A stretch of DNA of 5,329 nt. Source: Sulfurimonas sp. (lineage in GTDB: Bacteria; Campylobacterota; Campylobacteria; Campylobacterales; Sulfurimonadaceae). Below, piece after piece: positions 1 to 5,329 of this stretch (the first letter of the stretch is position 1; the number at the start of each line of letters is the position of its first letter). The DNA lies in the NCBI GenBank assembly GCA_021157665.1, contig JAGGWE010000020.1, positions 1 to 5,329 of the forward strand, in the 5' to 3' direction. Both the position numbers and the translations under genes were made by a program. The notes below the pieces were generated by a model that was not told the origin of the DNA, made no database searches, and saw nothing but the letters and a program-made list of their open reading frames with translations.

Positions 1-2221
1 AGTTTGATGTTCTATCACCCTCTTCTTCACCAAGAGCATTTGCAAATACTAGCTGAATCGGTCCAACTGGTGAAAACCACTCTAAACCAACTCCGTAACC
101 ACCGCGAGAGTATTCAGACAAAGAATCCTCTCCAATCATACCCCAGTCAACAAATGTAACTAATCTCATTTTAGCTTTTGGAACAAGAGGAAAACTAATC
201 TCTACACTATTTGAGAATGTCATCATACCACCTACTCTTCTATCATCAAAATTACCATCATTATCTCGAACAAGTTCTGTTGGAGAGATAGAGTATGATT
301 CATACCCTCTTACACTTCCAATACCACCCATATAAAATTTTTCATTTATTGGCACATAACCAGTGTCTAAAATGTGGTTATATTTGGCTTTATATCTTAA
401 AATTGCATCAAATCCTATAATTTTTTCAAGCCCTTTAAATGCAGCAAAATTTGTTCTACTTTTAACAAAATCAGCATCTCCACCAAGACCTGCTTTTTCT
501 AAACTTTGAGTAGCAGTAATACCCTCTCTTGGAAGATAATAATCATCGGTATCATCATATTTAACACTAACAGTTGCAGAACTTTTAGAATAGCTTTCAT
601 AGTAACTTTCATCAAAGTCAGTTAAATTTAAATCAGCTATATTAGAATAATCATTACTTGAAAAATTATAACCAAGATAACCACTTATATGTCTAGTAAA
701 TCTAAGACCTGTTCCAAGGTTGAAGCCAACACTATCTACAGCATAATCAGTATATTCCATAGATGAATAACTCATACCAAAATTACCACTAAAATCGCTA
801 TCGTTAAGTCTTGAGTTGTTTATACTAAAAGAAGCAGACTGAGTCATCTCTGATCTTTCAATATTTACAGATATACCTACACCAGAACCCCAGATATTTG
901 AGTCACTAACACCCAAGTTAACCATAAAACCCCCGTAGCTTCCATATCCACCACCAATCTGAATATTACCAGTTGCTGCTTCTTTTACTTTAACTACAAG
1001 GTCCATTGTTTTGTTGTCTATTCTTTTCTCTTCAATCGCATTAGCTTCAAAGAAACCAAGTCTTCCAAGAGCATTTCTAGAATCTTTTAAATCAGTTAAA
1101 GAGTACATATCTCCAGCACCTAAAAACAACTCTCTTCTGATAATTCTATCTAGCGTTCTACTATTTCCTGAAATAATAACATCTCTAATTTTTACTCTAT
1201 TTCCTGGAATTACTTTAAAAACAACATCAACAGTATTGTTCTCTTTATTTTTTTTCAAATCTGGAACTACTTGAACAAAAGCATAACTATGATCTGCGAT
1301 TAAAGTTTTTATTTTATCAGCATCATTACGAAAAGTTTTAATATTAAATACTTCACCTTTTTCTAAACTAATAATATCTTTAATTTTTTGCTCATTTACA
1401 ACATGTTTTATTTGATTTATAGATATATCATTTATAGTATAAACAGCACCCTCTTCAATATCATAACTCATAACAGCTGTATAATGATCAAAATTTACTC
1501 TTACAAAAGGTGAGTCTATTTTTGAGTCAAGATAACCATGTTGCATATAATAATCACGAATTCTTAAGTTATCATATTCCAGACCATCAAGTTGCATCTT
1601 ACCGTCATTTCGACCAAACAACCAACCCATCCACTCTCGCTCTTTATTTGAGATTACATCATCAAAATCATCACTATCTAAACCTTCAACACCATTGTAA
1701 TCAAGTTTTTCAATAATAATCTCTTCACCCTCATTTACAACAAATGTAATTTTAAGACTCCCGTTATCTAAAAGCTCCTTTTCTATCTCAACAACACTAT
1801 CTATTTTTCCATCTTGAGATATAGCTGATATAATTCTTTTCTTTGCAGCTTCTAACTTTTGTTCATTATAAAGAGAACCCTTTTTTATCTGAACAACTGT
1901 ACTTTTAATCTCTTCTTCATCATTTTCTTTCCAACCCTCTAAAACAACTTGTGAAATAATAGGTTTTTCAATAAAATTAAATGTTAACTCTCCATTTTCA
2001 TAATCAGCCCATGCATCTGTAAAATAACCTTGTTTAAAGTAATTCTTTATAGCCTTATTTATAGCTTTATCATCTACATCATCACCAACTTCAAACTCTA
2101 ACATTCGAATAGCAACACTCTGAGATATATGAACCATACCATTATAATTTATAGACTTTATAGTCATTGCCTGTGCACTAATTGTAAATATTGTAAACAT
2201 TAAAAATAAAAATAATCTCAT
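1..2221 (-). CDS. bamA: Outer membrane protein assembly factor BamA (Omp85 family), 3' end cut by window
   Basis: BamA is the central outer-membrane subunit of the BAM complex, which folds and inserts beta-barrel proteins. Translating the minus strand from ATG at 2221 gives 740 codons without a stop. Residues 1-18 form a signal peptide (hydrophobic core, then SAQA before MTIKSI). Five POTRA domains follow at about 19-86, 87-166, 167-258, 259-339 and 342-414; the fifth opens with ISGNSRTLDRIIRREL, typical of the family. The barrel starts near residue 418 (GNIQIGGGYGSYGG). The Omp85 loop-6 signature is present as GGIGSVRGYES, with VRGY at residues 637-640 (bases 302-313), followed by FVDWG in a late strand. 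The sequence ends at GEEEGDRTSN, so only about ten residues, including the C-terminal aromatic beta-signal, should lie outside. The start is supported by the signal peptide and by a weak GGA five bases upstream. The gene is divergent from tyrA. No defect is visible. The family call is very secure. Confidence 0.97.
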   Translation of the reverse strand, partial: MRLFLFLMFTIFTISAQAMTIKSINYNGMVHISQSVAIRMLEFEVGDDVDDKAINKAIKNYFKQGYFTDAWADYENGELTFNFIEKPIISQVVLEGWKENDEEEIKSTVVQIKKGSLYNEQKLEAAKKRIISAISQDGKIDSVVEIEKELLDNGSLKITFVVNEGEEIIIEKLDYNGVEGLDSDDFDDVISNKEREWMGWLFGRNDGKMQLDGLEYDNLRIRDYYMQHGYLDSKIDSPFVRVNFDHYTAVMSYDIEEGAVYTINDISINQIKHVVNEQKIKDIISLEKGEVFNIKTFRNDADKIKTLIADHSYAFVQVVPDLKKNKENNTVDVVFKVIPGNRVKIRDVIISGNSRTLDRIIRRELFLGAGDMYSLTDLKDSRNALGRLGFFEANAIEEKRIDNKTMDLVVKVKEAATGNIQIGGGYGSYGGFMVNLGVSDSNIWGSGVGISVNIERSEMTQSASFSINNSRLNDSDFSGNFGMSYSSMEYTDYAVDSVGFNLGTGLRFTRHISGYLGYNFSSNDYSNIADLNLTDFDESYYESYSKSSATVSVKYDDTDDYYLPREGITATQSLEKAGLGGDADFVKSRTNFAAFKGLEKIIGFDAILRYKAKYNHILDTGYVPINEKFYMGGIGSVRGYESYSISPTELVRDNDGNFDDRRVGGMMTFSNSVEISFPLVPKAKMRLVTFVDWGMIGEDSLSEYSRGGYGVGLEWFSPVGPIQLVFANALGEEEGDRTSN

Positions 2222-2251
2222 TGAAATCCAATTGTTATAAAATAAGAAGAG

Positions 2252-2293
2252 ATTTTACCAATAATGAGGTTAATATTAAGTAAATTTAGTATA
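2252..2293 (-). promoter_or_regulatory. Candidate bamA promoter elements (two alternative -10 boxes)
   Basis: Read on the minus strand, TATACT at 2293-2288 would start transcription near 2281 and give a leader of about 60 bases. TAAAAT at 2257-2252 would start it near 2245 and give a leader of about 24 bases. Neither has a convincing -35. Both leaders would include the weak ribosome-binding GGA at 2229-2227. The sequence alone does not decide between them, and bamA could use both. Confidence 0.3.
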
Positions 2294-2295
2294 AT
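2270..2295 (+). promoter_or_regulatory. Predicted sigma-70 promoter of tyrA
   Basis: A perfect TATAAT occurs at 2290-2295, preceded by TTTAG. It would place the transcription start near 2302 and leave a leader of about 20 bases before the tyrA ATG. The best -35-like word, TTAATA at 2270-2275, sits only 14 bases upstream, which is short. Campylobacterota housekeeping promoters are known for a good -10 with little or no -35 and AT-rich upstream DNA, so this weakness is not disqualifying. The leader has no strong Shine-Dalgarno, only AAAGAT about seven bases before the ATG. This is a prediction from pattern alone. Confidence 0.45.
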
Positions 2296-2321
2296 TTTAT
2301 AAATTATTATAAAGATTATAT

Positions 2322-3152
2322 ATGAACATAGCAATTATTGGTTTAGGGCTTATGGGTGGTTCACTCGCTCTTAGCCTTAAAAAATTAGATTTTGTAAATT
2401 CAGTAGTGGGAAGTGACCACAATAAAGGGCATCAAAATGATGCTATTAAACTTACATTAGTTGATGAGTTAATCCCTTTTGAGGAGATTAAAAAGTGTGA
2501 TGTTATCTTTCTTGCTATTCCAGTTGAAGGTGTAATCTCAACTTTAAATAGATTAACTGATGTATCAAAAGATACTACAATTATTGATTTAGGAAGTACA
2601 AAAGAGTTAATAGTTTCATCTGTTCCTAAAGAGATAAGAGAAAATTTTGTAGCCTCACATCCAATGACAGGAACTGAAAACTTTGGTCCACATGCCGCAG
2701 AAGAAAATTTATATACTGATAAAGTTGTAGTTTTATGTGACTTAGAAGAGAGTGGAGAACATCAAGCAACAGTTGCTAAAAAGATATTTAAAGCACTTAA
2801 AATGAAAAAATACTTTATGAGAGCAAGTGAACATGACCGTCACGCTGCTTTCATTTCCCACATGCCACATGCCATATCTTACTCGATTGCAAATACGGTA
2901 ATGAAACAAGAAAATAAGCATAATATTTTAGCTCTTGCTGCTGGTGGATTCCGTTCTATGAGCCGTTTAGCAAAGAGTTCCCCTCATATGTGGGAAGATA
3001 TTTTTAGACAAAACAGAGTTAATCTTCTTGAGGCGATAGAACTTTTTGAGAGTGAATTAAGTTCACTTAAACAAGATATTATTGATGAAGATTGGAATAG
3101 TGTGAGCAAAACTATGAACCGTGGTAAAGCTCTTCATGAGATATTAGACTAA
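2322..3152 (+). CDS. tyrA: Prephenate dehydrogenase (TyrA), monofunctional
   Basis: TyrA oxidatively decarboxylates prephenate to 4-hydroxyphenylpyruvate with NAD+, the committed step to tyrosine in the cytoplasm. The 276-residue protein opens with a Rossmann motif, GLGLMGGS at 7-14. Asp32 at the end of the second strand (VVGSDHN) favours NAD+ over NADP+. The active-site motif HPMTGTE is at 113-119. The helical half carries the His-rich segment SEHDRHAAFISHMPHA (169-184) and an Arg-rich segment from GGFRSMSRLAKSSP to FRQNR (208-232), which bind substrate in this family. There is no chorismate mutase domain and no C-terminal ACT domain, so tyrosine feedback through ACT is not expected. The start is fixed because the Rossmann strand begins at residue 2. 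Use of arogenate instead of prephenate cannot be excluded. The gene diverges from bamA and converges on batD with a six-base gap. Confidence 0.95.
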   Translation: MNIAIIGLGLMGGSLALSLKKLDFVNSVVGSDHNKGHQNDAIKLTLVDELIPFEEIKKCDVIFLAIPVEGVISTLNRLTDVSKDTTIIDLGSTKELIVSSVPKEIRENFVASHPMTGTENFGPHAAEENLYTDKVVVLCDLEESGEHQATVAKKIFKALKMKKYFMRASEHDRHAAFISHMPHAISYSIANTVMKQENKHNILALAAGGFRSMSRLAKSSPHMWEDIFRQNRVNLLEAIELFESELSSLKQDIIDEDWNSVSKTMNRGKALHEILD

Positions 3153-3162
3153 AAAAGTCTAA
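3144..3162. terminator. Small hairpin spanning both convergent stop codons
   Basis: TTAGACT (3144-3150) and AGTCTAA (3156-3162) form a perfect seven-base-pair inverted repeat around an AAAAA loop. The tyrA TAA (3150-3152) and the batD TAG (3161 to 3159) both lie inside it. Position between convergent genes suggests a bidirectional transcription stop. However, the stem is short and AT-rich, and neither strand has a following T-tract, so it is not a classical intrinsic terminator. It could instead be an mRNA 3'-end stabiliser or chance. Confidence 0.35.
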
Positions 3163-4583
3163 GTAATCTCATACTTCTTAATAATCTCTTTTAAAGCCTT
3201 TTTATCTAACTCTTTTTTCTCTTTAGAGTAAAGATTATTTTCTAAAATATCAAGCATTTTTTTAACTTCTAAATCATCTTTATAAGGTAAAAGTTTTACG
3301 AGTAGTAATTTATGGTCTTTTATATTAAACTTTTTTTCATTTTTAAATAAACTAAATGGTTTCAGCAACATTATTAAAATCCCACATGCCAAACCTACAA
3401 CAAAAGAGATAATTAGCCAAAATTTATCAAAACCTTTTTCCACTATAACTTCTTTAACTATAGGGTCTATTTTAGAATCATCTCTTTTTATATTTAACTC
3501 TTGTTTTGGTTTTGAATTTTTAACTTTTATCTTTATCTCTTTTGTTGATATAGTTTTAATCTTTTTAGATTTAAGATCAAAAAACTTCAAAGAAAAAGCA
3601 GGAATTATAAAATCTTCATCCCCAACAAAAGCGATTTTTTGAGTTAGATTTAAATTATTAACTACTATTTTCTCATCAAAAACACTAACTCCATCTATGT
3701 AGGGTTTAAACGATTTTATATCTTCTAAATTTCCATCACCATCTACTTTTATAGTTATATTTACAGCCTCATTAGCATTTACTTCTGCACTTGAGAGTTC
3801 TGTTTCTATACTAAAATCACCAACTAACTTTACACCACTAGGAAGAGCTTTTACACTAACATTCAGTTCATTTGAAAAATAACTTTTCCATTTAATATTT
3901 GGTATAAATCCACCCCAAACATCTCTAGTACTTGAACGAGAAGCTATTCTCATCTGAGCAGATGAGATATCAAGAACACCCTCTCTTTGAGGTGCAATTT
4001 TATACATCATTTGAGTAATCGTATATCCATCTTTCTTAATTTTAGTTGGCTGAGACTCACCCTTACGCCAAAAACCTTTTAAAGCTGGTGGGATATATTT
4101 ACTATCAACTGCTTCTGCACCATCTTTTTGTTTTAAAAGCAAAGTAAGGATAAAAGGCTCTCCTACAAAAACTTCTTTTTTATTAAGACTTAAAGTCAAA
4201 GAAAAATCAGCATCTTTAGAAGCCACTGCTTTTGATACAACTATATCTATAGGTTTTGTTTTTTCAGTTTTTCCATCTATTTCAACTTCAATAGATTCTA
4301 TTTGACAAGATTTTTTAGGCATAAATTTATAACTAAGAATATAAGATTTTTTATAATCTCCATTTATCATTTTAATACTTGTTGATGAACTTGTAGAGAC
4401 AACATCATCTCCACAAAGATTTTGTATATTTGGTCGAGAGATCTCCTCTCCTGTCAAATCAAGAGAGTATGTCACCATATCTCCAAGCTGAATCTCTTTA
4501 GAATTTACTGATGCAACGACACCTGCATATATGGCATGTGGAATTATAAAAAGTATAAAAAGTATTTTACCAAGGTTTTTCAT
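3159..4583 (-). CDS. batD: BatD-family protein (periplasmic Ig-like domains, one C-terminal membrane anchor)
   Basis: This looks like BatD, a component of the Bacteroides-aerotolerance-type operon that usually accompanies MoxR ATPase, DUF58 and von Willebrand (BatA/BatB) proteins. Its exact function is unresolved. Taking ATG at 4583 gives 474 residues: a signal peptide at 1-20 (MKNLGKILFILFIIPHAIYA), a long beta-rich region of repeated Ig-like units with GEPFILTLLL and KIAPQREGVLDISS-type strands, a transmembrane helix at about 388-407 (FWLIISFVVGLACGILIMLL), and a basic cytoplasmic tail of roughly 65 residues. The N-out, C-in topology follows from these segments. An in-frame ATG at 4613 would add MKINHKREMQ before the signal peptide; I prefer 4583 because the hydrophobic core follows directly and AGAGAGA lies about six bases upstream. 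It overlaps the upstream TPR gene by 17 bases, implying co-transcription and probably coupled translation. Two Cys (57 and 93) lie in the first periplasmic unit. Confidence 0.82.
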   Translation of the reverse strand: MKNLGKILFILFIIPHAIYAGVVASVNSKEIQLGDMVTYSLDLTGEEISRPNIQNLCGDDVVSTSSSTSIKMINGDYKKSYILSYKFMPKKSCQIESIEVEIDGKTEKTKPIDIVVSKAVASKDADFSLTLSLNKKEVFVGEPFILTLLLKQKDGAEAVDSKYIPPALKGFWRKGESQPTKIKKDGYTITQMMYKIAPQREGVLDISSAQMRIASRSSTRDVWGGFIPNIKWKSYFSNELNVSVKALPSGVKLVGDFSIETELSSAEVNANEAVNITIKVDGDGNLEDIKSFKPYIDGVSVFDEKIVVNNLNLTQKIAFVGDEDFIIPAFSLKFFDLKSKKIKTISTKEIKIKVKNSKPKQELNIKRDDSKIDPIVKEVIVEKGFDKFWLIISFVVGLACGILIMLLKPFSLFKNEKKFNIKDHKLLLVKLLPYKDDLEVKKMLDILENNLYSKEKKELDKKALKEIIKKYEIT

Positions 4584-5329
4584 CTGCATCTCTCTCTTGT
4601 GATTTATTTTCATTTAACATATACATATAACTGTTTTGTTGCATATTTAGTTGTTTTAACCATTTTTCTTCCTCAGCATCACTCATTTTAGCGTTACTTA
4701 TAGCATGTGGAGTTCCTGCCTTAGAATCTTTTGTTTTATTGTCTTCATTTTTATCTAAGTGTTTTAAATCATCTTTTTTCTTTTTAGGCTTAGTCTCATT
4801 ATTCTCTTCACTTTTAGAATTTTCCTGCTCTTTTTTACTTTTCATATCATCAGAGTTTTCTTTGTTATCCTCTTTAGATTTTTTACTTTTTGAACTGTCA
4901 TCTTCATCTTTTGATTTCTTTTTATCCTCGGATTTATCACCATTTTCTGATTTATCTTGTTTATCATCCTTTTTTTTATCTTTGTCTTGTTTATCTTTAT
5001 CTTCTTTTTTATCTTTACCTTTCTTTTTTTGTTCTTTCTTTTGCTTCTCTATCTCTTTTTTTACAGCTTCAAGATTTTCTCGAACCTCTTTGTCCTCATT
5101 TAACTTCAAAGATTTTTCATAAGACTCAACAGCTTTTTTTAAATTCTCTGTTTTACCCTGTTTGACATGTGCATTTCCAATATTTGCCAAGTTATTTGCT
5201 CTTGATATATCATTATCAAAACTAGCTTTTTGATAAGACTTTATCGATTCATCAAACTTACCCTGTTTATAAAGTGCATTACCCTCATTAAAATAACTTT
5301 CACCTTTTTTTGAACTCTCTGCATATTTA
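4567..5329 (-). CDS. batC: TPR protein of the BatC type with charged low-complexity linker, 5' end outside window
   Basis: The reading frame is open from the right edge (first full codon ends at 5328) to TAA at 4569-4567, giving 253 residues of a longer protein. TTG at 5190 is in frame but falls inside a TPR repeat and is not the real start. Two TPR units are visible near the start: GESYFNEGNALYKQGKFDES and, after a short helix, NLANIGNAHVKQGK followed by AVESYEKSLKLN. From about 5058 to 4720 the protein is almost entirely Lys, Asp, Glu, Ser, Asn and Gln. It ends in a compact tail, SDAEEEKWLKQLN, then YMYMLN and a terminal EKPW. This tail resembles the Trp-Leu motif at the end of BatB/BatC-type VWA-TPR proteins. 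The missing 5' part may hold a membrane segment or a fused VWA domain, so the symbol is tentative. It overlaps batD and likely sits in one operon with it. Role: probable protein-interaction scaffold of the Bat membrane complex (inference). Confidence 0.75.
   Translation of the reverse strand, partial: KYAESSKKGESYFNEGNALYKQGKFDESIKSYQKASFDNDISRANNLANIGNAHVKQGKTENLKKAVESYEKSLKLNEDKEVRENLEAVKKEIEKQKKEQKKKGKDKKEDKDKQDKDKKKDDKQDKSENGDKSEDKKKSKDEDDSSKSKKSKEDNKENSDDMKSKKEQENSKSEENNETKPKKKKDDLKHLDKNEDNKTKDSKAGTPHAISNAKMSDAEEEKWLKQLNMQQNSYMYMLNENKSQERDADEKPW
4720..5058 (-). repeat. Low-complexity Lys/Asp/Glu/Ser-coding tract inside the TPR gene
   Basis: About 113 consecutive codons are nearly all Lys, Asp, Glu, Ser, Asn or Gln, with imperfect short units such as DKDKQDKDKKKDDKQDK. 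On the plus strand this appears as degenerate TTTATC/TTTTCT runs, including several poly-T stretches of six to eight bases. It encodes a disordered, strongly charged linker rather than a folded domain, and the simple-sequence DNA may be prone to length change. The plus-strand open frames across it are mirror artefacts. Confidence 0.8.

Larger units (their letters stand above)
2222..2321. promoter_or_regulatory. Divergent bamA/tyrA intergenic promoter region
   Basis: This 100-base, very AT-rich gap separates the divergent start codons of bamA (minus) and tyrA (plus), so promoters for both should lie here unless bamA or tyrA is transcribed from elsewhere. TATAAT at 2290-2295 is the best plus-strand -10. 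On the minus strand, TATACT (2293 to 2288) and TAAAAT (2257 to 2252) are both possible -10 elements for bamA. I see no clear operator palindrome, riboswitch or attenuator. A short Tyr- or Trp-rich leader peptide is also absent. Confidence 0.6.

Noticed and set aside
1011..1274. Plus-strand open frame of 87 codons
   Set aside because: It lies wholly antisense to well-conserved bamA POTRA/barrel codons, has no family resemblance and is a mirror of the real gene.
1510..1716. Plus-strand open frame of 68 codons, His/Asn rich
   Set aside because: Antisense to bamA POTRA3; the composition simply reflects the complement of the bamA codons.
2222..2321. Riboswitch, T-box or leader-peptide attenuator for tyrA
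   Set aside because: The predicted leader is about 20 bases, too short for such elements, and no tyrosine-rich leader frame or stable stem is visible.
4739..5165. Two plus-strand open frames rich in Ser, Phe and Leu that look like membrane proteins
   Set aside because: They are the complement of the Lys/Asp/Glu low-complexity tract; A-rich coding on one strand makes long T-rich open frames on the other.
4567..5190. A 207-residue gene starting at TTG 5190
   Set aside because: The frame stays open upstream to the window edge and encodes another TPR unit, so the TTG is internal and the gene is partial.
1..5329. CRISPR array, insertion sequence, prophage or defence island
   Set aside because: No regularly spaced direct repeats, transposase, terminal inverted repeats, integrase or known defence domains were seen; nearly all bases belong to four ordinary genes.

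Overview
The window is AT-rich (roughly 30% GC by eye). It carries four protein-coding genes, two of them cut by the window edges. The proteins and the divergent bamA/tyrA arrangement point to a Campylobacterota (epsilonproteobacterial) Gram-negative, perhaps Sulfurimonas-like. This rests on recalled gene order (bamA next to tyrA, as in Campylobacter jejuni), codon and amino-acid style, and the Bat gene pair. No rRNA or other phylogenetic marker is present to confirm it.

Layout. (1) 1-2221, minus strand: bamA, the outer-membrane beta-barrel assembly factor. It has a signal peptide, five POTRA domains and an Omp85 barrel, and only the last few codons are missing. (2) 2222-2321: a 100-base divergent promoter region. 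(3) 2322-3152, plus strand: tyrA, a compact NAD-type prephenate dehydrogenase for tyrosine synthesis. (4) 3153-3158: a six-base convergent gap inside a small perfect hairpin that covers both stop codons. (5) 3159-4583, minus strand: a BatD-family membrane protein. (6) 4567-5329, minus strand: a TPR protein of the BatC type that overlaps batD and runs off the right edge. Its second half is an extreme Lys/Asp/Glu/Ser low-complexity linker ending in a compact Trp-containing tail.

How they fit. bamA and tyrA are housekeeping genes that share only an intergenic region. The two Bat genes form the distal end of an operon transcribed leftward. In many bacteria such operons also contain a MoxR ATPase, a DUF58 protein and BatA/BatB von Willebrand proteins, which would lie to the right of this window. 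BatD and the TPR protein are expected at the inner membrane, with most of BatD in the periplasm. The biochemical role of Bat systems is not settled; 'aerotolerance' is a historical name.

I see no mobile element, CRISPR array, tRNA, phage gene or clearly new system. The points most worth a second look are the charged linker in the TPR protein, an over-represented CCACATGC word, the overlapping back-to-back -10 elements between bamA and tyrA, and the hairpin shared by two stop codons.
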